The notes: generated by a model not told the origin, from the letters alone. DNA of 59,485 nucleotides from Sedimentitalea sp042687825 (GCF_042687825.1 NZ_JBHUQE010000020.1:1-59485); one strand, 5' to 3'. Positions 1 to 8,237 are shown, numbered from the stretch's first letter. Made by a program: numbers and translations.

Positions 1-2732
1 ACGAGGGCAACGAGGGCAACGAATCCTCGCTCAATGACGAGGGCAACGAAGGCAACGAGTTCACCCCGAACGACGAGGGCGACGAAGGCAACGAAAGCAC
101 CCCGGGTGACGAAGGCAACGAAGGCAACGAGGCGTCCCCGAATGACGAGGGCGACGAGGGCAACGAGCCCGTTGACTCGGACTTTGCCGGCAACGAGGGC
201 GATGAGGGCAACGAGGGCGACGCAGCCAACGAAGGCAACAAAGACAGCGAGAACTCTGCGGTCGACGAAGGCGACGAAGGCACCGAGCCGTCCCCGAATG
301 ACGAAGGCAACGAAGGCAACGAGGCGGCCCCGAATGACGAGGGCGACGAGGGCAACGAGCCCATTGACCCGGACTTTGCCGGCAACGAAGGCGATGAGGG
401 CAACGAGGGCGACGAAGCCAACGAAGGCAACGAAGGCAGCGAGGCCGCTGCGGGCGACGAAGGCGACGAAGGCAACGAAGGCAACGAATGCAACGAAGGC
501 AACGAAGGCAACGAGGCGGCCCCGAATGACGAGGGCGACGAGGGCAACGAGCCCGTTGACTCGGACTTTGCCGGCAACGAGGGCGATGAGGGCAACGAGG
601 GCGACGCAGCCAACGAAGGCAACGAAGGCAGCGAGGCCTCTGCGGTCGACGAAGGCGACGAAGGCCACGAGCCGTCCCCGAATGACGAAGGCAACGAAGG
701 CCACGAGTTCACCCCGAATGAAGAGGGTAACGAGGGCAACGAACCATCGCCCTTTGACGAAGGCAACGAAGGTAACGAAGGCGACGAAGGTCACGAAGGC
801 AACGAAGCCGGTCGCGACGCAGGTAACGAGGGTAACGAAGGAGACGAAGGTAACGAAGGCAACGAAGGCGACGAAGGTAACGAAGGCAACGAAGGCGACG
901 AAGGTAACGAAGGCAACGAAGGCGACGAAGGTAACGAAGGCAACGAAGGCGACGAAGGCAACGAAGGCAACGAGTTCACCCCGAATGACGAGGGTAACGA
1001 GGGCAACGAACCGTCGCCCTTTGACGAAGGCAACGAAGGTAACGAAGGCGACGAAGGCAACGAAGGCAACGAAGCCGGTCGCGACGAAGGTAACGAAGGT
1101 AACGAAGGCGACGAAGGTAACGAAGGCAACGAAGCCGGTCGCGACGAAGGCAACGAGGGCAACGAAGGCGACGAAGGTAACGAAGGCAACGAAGTCGGTC
1201 GCGACGAAGGCAACGAGGGCAACGAAGGCGACGAAGGCAACGAGGGCAACGAGCCCGGCGTCGATGAGGGCGACGAAGGCAACGAAGTTGACTCTAACGA
1301 TCAGAGCAACGAAGGCAAAGAAGGCGACGAAGGTAACGAAGGCACCGAAGTCGGTCGCGACGAAGGCCACGAGGGCAACGAAGGCGACGAGGGCAACGAG
1401 GGCAACGAGCCCGGCGGCGATGAGGGCGACGAAGGCAATGAAGTTGGCTCTAACGATCAGGGCACCGAAGGCAACGAAGGCGACGAGCCCGGACGCGACG
1501 AAGGCAACGAGGGCAACGAGCCCGGCGGCGATGAGGGCGACGAAGGCAACGAAGTTGGCTCTAACGATCAGGGCAACGAAGGCAACGAAGGCGACGAAGG
1601 TAACGAAGGCAACGAAGCCGGTCGCGACGAAGGCGACGAAGGCAACGAGGGCAACGAAGGCAACGAAGGCGACGAGCCCGGACGCGACGAAGGCAACGAG
1701 GGCAATGAAGGCAACGAAGGCAACGAAGGCGACGAGCCCGGCCGCGACGAAGGCAACGAGGGCAATGAAGGCGACGAAGGCAACGAAGGCAACGAAGTCG
1801 GCCGCGACGAAGGCAACGAAGGCAACGAGGCCTCGCCAAACGACGAAGGCAACGAAGGCAACGAAGGCGGCCGCGACGAAGGCACCGAAGGCAACGAGGC
1901 CTCGCCAAACGGCGAAGGCAACGAAGACAACGAGGTCACCCCCAACGACGAGGGCGACGAAGGCAACGACGCCTCGCCAAATGACGAAGGCGACGCAGGC
2001 AACGAGATCGACTCCGAAGGCAACGAAGGCAACGAAGGCGGCCGCGACGAAGGCACCGAAGGCAACGAGGCCTCGCCAAACGGCGAAGGCAACGAAGACA
2101 ACGAGGTCACCCCCAACGACGAGGGCGACGAAGGCAACGAAGCCTCGCCAAATGACGAAGGCGACGAAGGCAACGAGAGCGACTCCGAAGGCAACGAAGG
2201 CAACGAGGGCAACGAAGGCAACGAAGGCGACGAGCCCGGACGCGACGAAGGCAACGAGGGCAACGAAGGCAACGAAGGCGACGAGCCCGGACGCGACGAA
2301 GGCAACGAGGGCAACGAAGGCAACGAAGGCGACGAGCCCGGACGCGACGAAGGCAACGAGGGCAACGAAGGCAACGAAGGCGACGAGCCCGGACGCGACG
2401 AAGGCAACGAGGGCAACGAAGGCGAAGAAGGCAACGAAGGCAACGAGGCCTCGCCAAACGACGAAGGCGACGAAGGCAACGAGATCGACTCCGAAGGCAA
2501 CGAAGGCAACGAGGGCAACGAGGTTGTCGTCTCGGGCGGCGCGGCAGCCGATGACGGCTCGTGTGGTGGCTATGCCTGCGGTGCCGATGGCGGCGCGGAG
2601 CAAAGCTTTGACGATGCCTGCGGCGCGGATGCCTGTGCGATCGACGCTGGCGGAGCCGCCGGTGCCGACGACGATGGCGACACGACCGGGGCTGACCTGG
2701 CGGGTGGCCTCGACCTGGATACGTCCATCTAA
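1..2732 (+). CDS. Giant acidic Glu-Gly-Asn/Asp repeat protein, 5' partial
   Basis: The true reading frame starts with the first full codon at base 3 and runs open to TAA at 2730-2732: 909 residues, N-terminus outside the window. About 840 residues are Glu-Gly-Asn and Glu-Gly-Asp triplets, interrupted by short spacers such as ASPND, PVDSDFAG, AGRD, PGRD and SPFD, so the protein is extremely acidic. The frame choice rests on the substitutions: GAA/GAG, GGC/GGT and AAC/AAT differences are synonymous here, while in the overlapping basic frame they would change Lys/Arg and Ala/Val. The C-terminal 65 or so residues differ: Ala/Gly/Asp-rich with four cysteines in two pairs (SCGGYACG and DACGADACA), ending LDLDTSI. 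I recognise no named family. The repeats do not match the RTX nonapeptide. The neighbouring HlyD/C39 export genes and 2-oxoglutarate oxygenase make a secreted, possibly modified substrate plausible; that is inference. Confidence 0.8.
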   Translation, partial: EGNEGNESSLNDEGNEGNEFTPNDEGDEGNESTPGDEGNEGNEASPNDEGDEGNEPVDSDFAGNEGDEGNEGDAANEGNKDSENSAVDEGDEGTEPSPNDEGNEGNEAAPNDEGDEGNEPIDPDFAGNEGDEGNEGDEANEGNEGSEAAAGDEGDEGNEGNECNEGNEGNEAAPNDEGDEGNEPVDSDFAGNEGDEGNEGDAANEGNEGSEASAVDEGDEGHEPSPNDEGNEGHEFTPNEEGNEGNEPSPFDEGNEGNEGDEGHEGNEAGRDAGNEGNEGDEGNEGNEGDEGNEGNEGDEGNEGNEGDEGNEGNEGDEGNEGNEFTPNDEGNEGNEPSPFDEGNEGNEGDEGNEGNEAGRDEGNEGNEGDEGNEGNEAGRDEGNEGNEGDEGNEGNEVGRDEGNEGNEGDEGNEGNEPGVDEGDEGNEVDSNDQSNEGKEGDEGNEGTEVGRDEGHEGNEGDEGNEGNEPGGDEGDEGNEVGSNDQGTEGNEGDEPGRDEGNEGNEPGGDEGDEGNEVGSNDQGNEGNEGDEGNEGNEAGRDEGDEGNEGNEGNEGDEPGRDEGNEGNEGNEGNEGDEPGRDEGNEGNEGDEGNEGNEVGRDEGNEGNEASPNDEGNEGNEGGRDEGTEGNEASPNGEGNEDNEVTPNDEGDEGNDASPNDEGDAGNEIDSEGNEGNEGGRDEGTEGNEASPNGEGNEDNEVTPNDEGDEGNEASPNDEGDEGNESDSEGNEGNEGNEGNEGDEPGRDEGNEGNEGNEGDEPGRDEGNEGNEGNEGDEPGRDEGNEGNEGNEGDEPGRDEGNEGNEGEEGNEGNEASPNDEGDEGNEIDSEGNEGNEGNEVVVSGGAAADDGSCGGYACGADGGAEQSFDDACGADACAIDAGGAAGADDDGDTTGADLAGGLDLDTSI
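129..704 (+). repeat. 192-bp higher-order repeat, three copies
   Basis: The block starting GAG GCG (T/G)CC CCG AAT GAC and containing the spacer CCC (G/A)TT GAC begins at 129, 321 and 513, exactly 192 bases (64 codons) apart. The copies differ by scattered substitutions. Confidence 0.75.
1071..1250 (+). repeat. 60-bp higher-order repeat, three copies
   Basis: The spacer GAAGCCGGTC (GAAGTCGGTC in the last copy) recurs at 1071, 1131 and 1191, a 60-base (20-codon) period. Confidence 0.7.
1863..2204 (+). repeat. 171-bp direct repeat, two copies
   Basis: The sequence beginning GAAGGCGGCCGCGACGAAGG at 1863 starts again at 2034, 171 bases (57 codons) later. The near-identity continues through the spacers encoding ASPNGEG, DNEVTPND and ASPNDEG. 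Confidence 0.7.
2223..2426 (+). repeat. 51-bp tandem repeat, four near-identical copies
   Basis: Units beginning GAAGGCGACGAGCCCGGACG start at 2223, 2274, 2325 and 2376, a 51-base period encoding the 17-residue unit EGDEPGRDEGNEGNEGN. The near-identity suggests recent tandem expansion. Confidence 0.8.
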
Positions 2733-2824
2733 GGGACGGTCCGCCGCCTGACCGGAGAAACGCGCAGGGCGTTGCGCAAACCGCCATCGCCCTGCCGGAC
2801 AGACCCGGTCCAGACCGCATCTGT

Positions 2825-2856
2825 CCGGACCCGCTGCATCGCAGGGGGTCCGGTTT
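2825..2856 (+). terminator. Hairpin terminator after the repeat gene
   Basis: CCGGACCC (2825-2832) pairs with GGGTCCGG (2846-2853) and the inner CTGC pairs with GCAG around an ATC loop, with one G-G mismatch between the two stems. A short TTT follows. It lies about 90 bases after the stop codon of the repeat gene. Confidence 0.6.
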
Positions 2857-2889
2857 GGCCAAATCCGCCAGAATGGCGAACCGGCCCAC

Positions 2890-2920
2890 AATGCAGGACC
2901 CGCGATGGCCCTGCATTTTC
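2890..2920 (+). terminator. Second hairpin with T-run
   Basis: AATGCAGG (2890-2897) and CCTGCATT (2910-2917) form an 8-bp stem; the 3' arm runs into TTTT. Together with the preceding hairpin it would insulate the downstream genes. It also covers the alternative ATG at 2905, arguing against that start for the next gene. Confidence 0.5.
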
Positions 2921-2997
2921 TGTTCCGACAGGGCGCGCTGCGCTTGCGAACGGCCAGGACGGATCACCGCCGCCCCGGTCACGACAATCACAGACGG

Positions 2998-3486
2998 ATG
3001 ACGACCGACATGCAGTTCATTGACCAGTCCCCGGCCTATTCGGTGAAATCCCTGTCGCTGCAAAAGGCGATCGCCGGCGGGCGCGCCCGGCTGACCGTGG
3101 CCGAGGGCGGCGCCGCGGTGGCCCGCTGTTTCCGACCGGTGCTGGCCGAGGCCAACGCCTTTGACCGCGACATCAATGAGCGGCTCGATTTCAAGACGCT
3201 GCCGACACCGGAAAAGCTGGACCTGCTGATCGGAGAATTGCTGCCGCGGTTCTTTCGCGCCGACAAGCTGGCGCAATCCGGGCGCGACCGCTGGTTCGTC
3301 GATTTCCTGATCGACGGCTCGGTGCGGCGCATTCTGATGATCGATGCCGATGGCGTCCGCGTGGTCTCGCGGCCCGATCAGCTGGCGGCGGTAGAGCTGG
3401 AAACCGACATCATGACCCTGATGGCGATCTTGCGCTGGGTGATTGCCAGCTATCACATGAAGAAACTGGATCTGGACGCGCTATGA
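2998..3486 (+). CDS. Hypothetical protein, possible SCP2-like fold
   Basis: A 162-residue soluble protein with no signal peptide or membrane segment. I do not recognise it with certainty. The C-terminal half (RWFVDFLIDG, then a hydrophobic strand, then ELETDIMTLMAILRW) resembles the strand-strand-helix ending of SCP2 sterol-carrier-like domains, where a 'D...l..il.w' pattern closes the fold. That is a weak impression, not an assignment. ATG 2998 is preferred; ATG 3010 is possible, and the upstream ATG at 2905 lies inside a hairpin. It sits between the repeat gene and the export operon on the same strand, so a role as chaperone or recruitment factor for the exported protein is conceivable but unsupported. 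Confidence 0.6.
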   Translation: MTTDMQFIDQSPAYSVKSLSLQKAIAGGRARLTVAEGGAAVARCFRPVLAEANAFDRDINERLDFKTLPTPEKLDLLIGELLPRFFRADKLAQSGRDRWFVDFLIDGSVRRILMIDADGVRVVSRPDQLAAVELETDIMTLMAILRWVIASYHMKKLDLDAL

Positions 3487-3520
3487 GTGTCCGGCATCCG
3501 AAACCGGTCGCGTCCGAAGA

Positions 3521-3549
3521 TTGTATTATTGGTGAAAATGTAATATAGA
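3521..3549 (+). promoter_or_regulatory. Candidate sigma-70-type promoter of export operon
   Basis: An AT-rich island in otherwise GC-rich DNA holds TTGTAT (3521-3526), a 17-base spacer and TATAGA (3544-3549), about 30 bases before the HlyD-like gene. Position and spacing fit; it is untested. Confidence 0.45.
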
Positions 3550-3577
3550 CAGTATCTTATACTGGAAAGCTTGAACG

Positions 3578-5185
3578 ATGAAACTGTTATCTGTCTCGGT
3601 TGGACTGTTGCTGGCGGCGCTGGGCGTCTTTTATGTGCCGGTGTCGTTTTCCGTCGACGGGTTCGGCCTGGTGGTCAATCCCGGCGGGGTGCGCACGATC
3701 CGCGCCAGCGATCCCGGCGTCGTCCATCATTTCCCGTCGCGGGACGGCCGGTTCATGCCCGGCCAGATCATGACGGCGGTCAGCAGCCGCGGCGCGGTCG
3801 CGACCAACGACCTGCTGAAAGGCACGATGCGGCGTGAACTGGCCAAGATCGAAAGCGAGCATCTGGAGAAGGTCTCGAAACTGCAGTTGGATCTGGATCG
3901 CGACCGGGCCAAGCGGGTCGCCACGGTCGAGCGCCTGGCGGCGCGCACCGCGTTAAAGAATGACACGGCCGACGTGCTGGCCGCGCTGCAGGATTTCAAC
4001 AGCAGCACCGTCTCTGACATCGACGCGCTGAACGAGGAACGGCTGGCGCAATTGGCGCGGCTCGAAGGTCTGGTCAAACGCTCGGGTGAAATTTCGGCCC
4101 TGCCGGCCCAGAAACAGGCGGCGATGATGGACGACATCCAGAACGAACGCCTGTCGGTGATCACCAGCAAGGGAACAAGGTTTTCGACTGACCAGAAGGT
4201 GCTGGAACTGATCAAGGCGCTGAACGATCTGAACTATGGCAATTCCATCGACGCCGCCGAGGTCGACATCCTGACCGACCGGCTGGACAATCTGGCCATG
4301 CAGATGCGTGAGCTCGAAACGCTGCGTCAGACCACGCGTGCCGAAGCCGAGGCGCGCTTTCTGGCCAAGGCGGTGATCCCGCAGGTGGCGATATCGGACG
4401 GCGTGTCGGTCGATATGCGGACCCTGCAGGCCAGCCGCGCCGATGTCGACAAGAGCGATGCGCTGCGCCTGCTGGCCAGCGACGATCCGGCAATCGGGAT
4501 CGCACTGCTGGTCTATGGTGCGCCGGCAACCGGCCAGGTCCGGTTGCGGTATGGTAGCCACACCCTGGACCTGGGCCTGCCGCCGGATCCGGCGCAGATC
4601 GAGACCGCCCTGCGCGCCGGCGGTCTGGATGTAGCTCAGGTATATATCGACCGCCAGATGATCGCCTCGGTCGATGTATTGTCGGTCTTTGTCGAATTGG
4701 CGCAGGTACCGCAACAGCGCCTGACCGTCGCCGCGGCCACCGCCCGCGACGCCGAAGATTTGCCGATCCTGGTCACCAGCATGATCAACCTGCCAAAGCA
4801 GTCGGACTCGGATCAGGCCGAAGGCGGCACGCATGAAATTGTCGGTTTTCTCGAAAACCGCCATGCGGTCGTGCTGAAACCCGGCCAAATGGTGCGCGGC
4901 TCGATCAGCGACACCCGAACCGGCACCGAGATCGTTTTTGACGCGCAATTGCTTGACCGCGATTTTTCGACCGTGGACACCAAGGAACTGGGTATCCGGT
5001 TGGGCAATGAATCGCTGGCCGGAAAGATCATCAAGCGCGGGGTGCTGTCACAGGTCGTGGTCGGGGTCAGCTCGTCCTCGGCGCAAAAGATCGAACATCT
5101 GCCCGGCGCGGTGGTACATCTGAGTTTCCCGCTGGCGCGGCAATCCCTCTTCAGCTTCTTGTTGGCCCGAAATGCTGCGATCTAG
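3578..5185 (+). CDS. HlyD-like membrane fusion protein (NHLM-type secretion protein)
   Basis: A 535-residue periplasmic adaptor. Residues 1-22 form one N-terminal membrane anchor (LLLAALGVFYV). A short barrel-like strand region follows (DGFGLVVNPGGVRTI, typical of the first lipoyl/barrel half), then a long charged helical stretch of about residues 85-270 likely to be coiled coil, and a C-terminal beta-rich part returning to a barrel (VLKPGQMVRGSISD). This is the architecture of HlyD/NHLM secretion proteins, which bridge an inner-membrane ABC exporter to the outer membrane. It overlaps the next gene by 14 bases, so the two are probably translated together. The mid-part (about residues 290-420) looks like an inserted domain not usual for HlyD. 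Confidence 0.75.
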   Translation: MKLLSVSVGLLLAALGVFYVPVSFSVDGFGLVVNPGGVRTIRASDPGVVHHFPSRDGRFMPGQIMTAVSSRGAVATNDLLKGTMRRELAKIESEHLEKVSKLQLDLDRDRAKRVATVERLAARTALKNDTADVLAALQDFNSSTVSDIDALNEERLAQLARLEGLVKRSGEISALPAQKQAAMMDDIQNERLSVITSKGTRFSTDQKVLELIKALNDLNYGNSIDAAEVDILTDRLDNLAMQMRELETLRQTTRAEAEARFLAKAVIPQVAISDGVSVDMRTLQASRADVDKSDALRLLASDDPAIGIALLVYGAPATGQVRLRYGSHTLDLGLPPDPAQIETALRAGGLDVAQVYIDRQMIASVDVLSVFVELAQVPQQRLTVAAATARDAEDLPILVTSMINLPKQSDSDQAEGGTHEIVGFLENRHAVVLKPGQMVRGSISDTRTGTEIVFDAQLLDRDFSTVDTKELGIRLGNESLAGKIIKRGVLSQVVVGVSSSSAQKIEHLPGAVVHLSFPLARQSLFSFLLARNAAI

Positions 5186-6998
5186 TCTGTTCTGGTGCGC
5201 CGCGCAGTGGACTTTGGCGACCAGCGCGCGCAGCTTTGTCAGCCAGACCGGGCGCACCGATTGCGGCGTCGCCAGCGCGCTGACGGTGCTGCGCCTGCTG
5301 GCGCGCCCAGCCGATCCGGTGGCGGCGGTCGAGGAACTGGACCCGGATCGCAGCGGGACCAGCCTTGAGGCGCTGCGCCGGTATTTTCACGACCGGCACG
5401 GTCTGCAGGCCAAGGCTCTGTCAGTACCGCCGGACCGGGTGGCCGGCCTGCAGGGCCGTATCATTCTGCACATGGCGCAGCAGCACTATGTTGTGTTGCT
5501 GCGGGCCGGGCGCAACGGCGTTCTGGTGTTTGATCCGGCGATGGGTCCGGTGTTTTACGCCCCGGACGATTTCGCCAGTCTCTATTCCGGTCATCTTTTG
5601 CAGATCGCGCCGGCCGGGCAGGGCAGTGCGGCCATTCCGGCTAAGCGGAACGGCCGAGCGTCGACGGCGGCGGCAGTTGTCGGGGGGGCGACCCGGCGCA
5701 GCATCGAGCCGGTGGCTTTGTTCATTGTCGGCTTTGCCACGCGCCTGCTTGAGGCGGCGCTGCTGCTTTGTCTGGTGGCGGTTCTGTACCTGGTGCTGAA
5801 TCAGGCCAGCTTTCCGTCGCTGCTGACCGCGTTCGGTCTGATCGCGGTCTGCGGCGGTCTGTTGCTGGTGGCCCATCAGGTGCGCTTTGATGCCGAAGAC
5901 CGATGGATTCGCCGCGCCCAGTCGCGTCTGTGGCGCGGGGTTCTGCGTGCGACCATGCGCGGCCGCGATCTCAGCGGGTTTCGCGGACGGCTGGAACGCG
6001 ACGTGTCCGGCGCCCTGCGCAAGGGGCTCAGCGTTTCCGTACCGCAGCGTTCTCAGCTGCCCGCCAGTCTGGGATCGGTCGTCGCGGTGCCGGTCTTGCT
6101 GTGTCTGCTGCATCCGGCGGTGGCGCTGGTCTACCTATTCCTGTTCGGACTAGTCATGACGGTTGTTCAATTGGATGCGGTGCAGGTCTGTCGCCGTTCG
6201 GTGCAGGGCGGTATCGGGCGCTACAGCAAGCTGAGTCTGGGGCGCGACCTGATCAGCGCGGTTTCGGCTCCTGATCTGATCGCTGAAATCGCAAAGTGGA
6301 CCGTGATCGGATTTGCCGGCTTTAGCGTGCTGCTGAACGATCTGCCGGCGGTGGCGCTGATGTTCTGGATCCTCACGTCGATGCAGATCGTGCCAAACGA
6401 TTTTCGGCGGGCGATGCAGCTGGCGCCGGCACTGGCGGCGCGCGAGCCGGTCTCGGCCCTGACCGCCAGCGAGGTACCGCTGCGCCCGCAACAGATCGTC
6501 GGGCCTGTCGATCTGACCGTGCAACAGGACCAGCCGGGGCTGACACGTATCGAAGGCATCTCACCGCTGATGCAAAACCTGCAGCAACCGGACCTGACGG
6601 TGCGCGAACAGCGACTGATCATGGCCGATGCGGTGCGCTATACGCTGAACAGCCTGCCCGTTGACGGCGCCGCCCGTCCCAAGTTCGGTCCGATCCGCAT
6701 CTTTGGACCCGGACAGGACGCCAATCAGGCGGATTTCGAACATCTGATGATCGCCCGCGAAACCCGCCAGGGGCAGACCCTGCCTGCGCCGGCGAACGCC
6801 CGCAAGGTGTTCAAGGATGGCGCCGGGGACCGGGTGTTGCGCGATCTGCACAGCTGCGAACCTGGGGATTTCCCGGTATTCTGGGACTACCGCGAGCGGC
6901 TGGCGGTCACCGAGCTGCAGGCGCGGCTGAACGACCTGGGCCTCACGCGGGCCGGGCATCTGACCATGAAACGACTGACCCTTGTCGAGGCGGCCTGA
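5172..6998 (+). CDS. C39 peptidase-ABC exporter-like protein lacking ATPase motifs
   Basis: A 608-residue protein. Residues 20-150 form a C39 leader-peptidase domain with all catalytic elements: Gln25 and Cys31 in QTGRTDCG, His105 in QQHYVVL, Asp121 in VFDPAMG. C39 domains cleave leader peptides, classically after double glycine, on the cytoplasmic side during export. Residues about 180-410 hold around six hydrophobic segments as in an ABC transmembrane domain. Residues about 430-608 sit where the nucleotide-binding domain should be, but no Walker A (GxxGxGK[ST]), no LSGGQ signature and no Walker B is present. The length is about 100 residues short of usual peptidase-containing ABC transporters. 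ATG 5172 overlaps the HlyD-like gene; the next gene follows after 3 bases. Confidence 0.75.
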   Translation: MLRSSLFWCAAQWTLATSARSFVSQTGRTDCGVASALTVLRLLARPADPVAAVEELDPDRSGTSLEALRRYFHDRHGLQAKALSVPPDRVAGLQGRIILHMAQQHYVVLLRAGRNGVLVFDPAMGPVFYAPDDFASLYSGHLLQIAPAGQGSAAIPAKRNGRASTAAAVVGGATRRSIEPVALFIVGFATRLLEAALLLCLVAVLYLVLNQASFPSLLTAFGLIAVCGGLLLVAHQVRFDAEDRWIRRAQSRLWRGVLRATMRGRDLSGFRGRLERDVSGALRKGLSVSVPQRSQLPASLGSVVAVPVLLCLLHPAVALVYLFLFGLVMTVVQLDAVQVCRRSVQGGIGRYSKLSLGRDLISAVSAPDLIAEIAKWTVIGFAGFSVLLNDLPAVALMFWILTSMQIVPNDFRRAMQLAPALAAREPVSALTASEVPLRPQQIVGPVDLTVQQDQPGLTRIEGISPLMQNLQQPDLTVREQRLIMADAVRYTLNSLPVDGAARPKFGPIRIFGPGQDANQADFEHLMIARETRQGQTLPAPANARKVFKDGAGDRVLRDLHSCEPGDFPVFWDYRERLAVTELQARLNDLGLTRAGHLTMKRLTLVEAA

Positions 6999-7001
6999 CC
7001 C

Positions 7002-8237
7002 ATGAGCGCGACCTATCCCATTCTTGGCGACATCTGGCCCTATCGCGAAGCTGCGGTTCCCCCGGAACTGGCGCCGCTGTCGGTCGATGCGTTCTTTGGT
7101 GATCCCGCCGGCAGCAGTATCACCGCCGCGCAATGGACCGTGACCGATGATCCCTCTGCCGCGCCGCGATCCGCCTATGCCCTGCGCCTGCATCGCGAGA
7201 ACGGGCACGGCGAACTGGCCCGCTGGCAGTCCTGTGGCGGGCGCTGGGTCACGGTGCACAGGTTTGCCACGCCCAAAGACGCTGTCCCGGCCTGCAGCAT
7301 CATCGAACTGCGCGGTATTTTGCTGGGGAATGTCACAACCCCTGCGGCGCTGAGCGAGCGCCTGTTCGGGCTGCTGCAACGGGAGATGCGCGAGTCCAAG
7401 GTCTATCGGCTGTCGTCGCGCGCGCTGTCGGTGCTGTCGATCATCGTTCTGTTCTTTGCCGTGCGCTCTGGCGTCGAGACCAACGCCATCGAACCCTTTG
7501 CCCTGATCCTGGCGCTGGCCATCGGGATCGGGTTGATAGCGATCGGCATGCGGGCTCGGTGCAAGGTCCTGAACCACGAGGCGCTGACGCGCGCATGCGA
7601 GCAGTTTCAGTTCGAATACCGCCGCGCCGATCACGCCCCGCTGACGGTAAACACGCTAACCGGAATCCTGCGCGAAAATGAACGCGACCGCGAGGAAGAG
7701 GCGGCCATTTTCGGCTTTATGCTATTGATGTGCTTTGTCTATTTCATTTCGTCGCTTGTCGTTGTCGGGGTGATCGTGGCGCTGATCATCGTCACCCTGA
7801 TCGTTAGCGACCGCGGTGCGTTGCGCGTTCTGGGCATTGCCTTTGACCGCACTGAAACGCGGCTCGAACAATCCTATCTGTCGTTTCGTGCGACCAATGA
7901 CCGACTGGCTCCGCCGAGCCTGCGCAACGCCAAGAAAGAGGTGCTGCGCGACCGCATGCGTCGCCACGCCGACCTGCAGGGCAAGGTGCGCGAAACCCAG
8001 GCCCGGACCCGCCTGTCCCAGGATATCGGTATGGGGATCGCCTTTCTGATCATATTTTCCTCGTACGCCTTTCCGATCGCGGCCGGGTTTCAGAAAATGT
8101 CGATCGGCATGGAGGATTCGCTGGTGTCGACCTCGTTGTTTTCGGTCGCCCCGGTTGTCGTTCTGCTCAGCATATCAAAGGCCACGGTGGTGCTGTCGCT
8201 GATCGCCAACCGACGGCTCAAGGCGATGGCGCGTTAG
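7002..8237 (+). CDS. ABC-exporter-like membrane protein without ATPase domain
   Basis: A 411-residue protein starting 3 bases after the C39 gene. Residues 1-135 are soluble (an N-terminal domain as in the second ABC subunit of NHLM systems). Hydrophobic segments lie near residues 144-160, 166-184, 228-264 (probably two), 337-360 and 377-400, with a charged helical stretch between about 270 and 335. The protein stops right after the last membrane segment (NRRLKAMAR), so the nucleotide-binding domain expected in this subunit is absent. I interpret it as the partner of the preceding gene in an NHLM-like heterodimer that has lost both ATPase domains. It could instead be an unrelated polytopic membrane protein. 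Confidence 0.6.
   Translation: MSATYPILGDIWPYREAAVPPELAPLSVDAFFGDPAGSSITAAQWTVTDDPSAAPRSAYALRLHRENGHGELARWQSCGGRWVTVHRFATPKDAVPACSIIELRGILLGNVTTPAALSERLFGLLQREMRESKVYRLSSRALSVLSIIVLFFAVRSGVETNAIEPFALILALAIGIGLIAIGMRARCKVLNHEALTRACEQFQFEYRRADHAPLTVNTLTGILRENERDREEEAAIFGFMLLMCFVYFISSLVVVGVIVALIIVTLIVSDRGALRVLGIAFDRTETRLEQSYLSFRATNDRLAPPSLRNAKKEVLRDRMRRHADLQGKVRETQARTRLSQDIGMGIAFLIIFSSYAFPIAAGFQKMSIGMEDSLVSTSLFSVAPVVVLLSISKATVVLSLIANRRLKAMAR

Larger units (their letters stand above)
1..2527 (+). repeat. 9-bp (GAR GGY RAY) minisatellite-like coding array
   Basis: The DNA is a nearly continuous array of a 9-base unit, GAA/GAG GGC/GGT AAC/GAC, encoding Glu-Gly-Asn/Asp. Because the unit is a multiple of three and contains no stop in any phase, several frames on both strands stay open for hundreds of codons. 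Higher-order repeats are layered on top and listed separately. Confidence 0.9.

Noticed and set aside
1..2527. Possible CRISPR array
   Set aside because: Repeats are contiguous 9-base coding units with no unique spacers of constant length.
1..2732. RTX-type calcium-binding toxin
   Set aside because: The GGxGxDxux nonapeptide is absent; the period is three residues, E-G-N/D, and the export genes are of C39/NHLM type.
34..2751. 905-residue basic ORF (Thr-Lys-Ala repeats) on the plus strand
   Set aside because: Shadow of the EGN frame: the differences between repeat units are synonymous in the EGN frame but change Lys/Arg and Ala/Val here, and the ORF runs past the real stop into non-coding sequence.
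2905..2997. Upstream start (ATG 2905) for the small protein before the HlyD gene
   Set aside because: The ATG lies inside a hairpin with T-run and the extra 31 residues are Arg/His-rich and non-coding in appearance.
791..3456. Long minus-strand ORFs rich in Ser-Leu-Pro or Cys-Leu-Arg across the repeat array
   Set aside because: Produced by a 9-base repeat without stops in any phase; no start signals, and one of them continues through the unrelated downstream gene.
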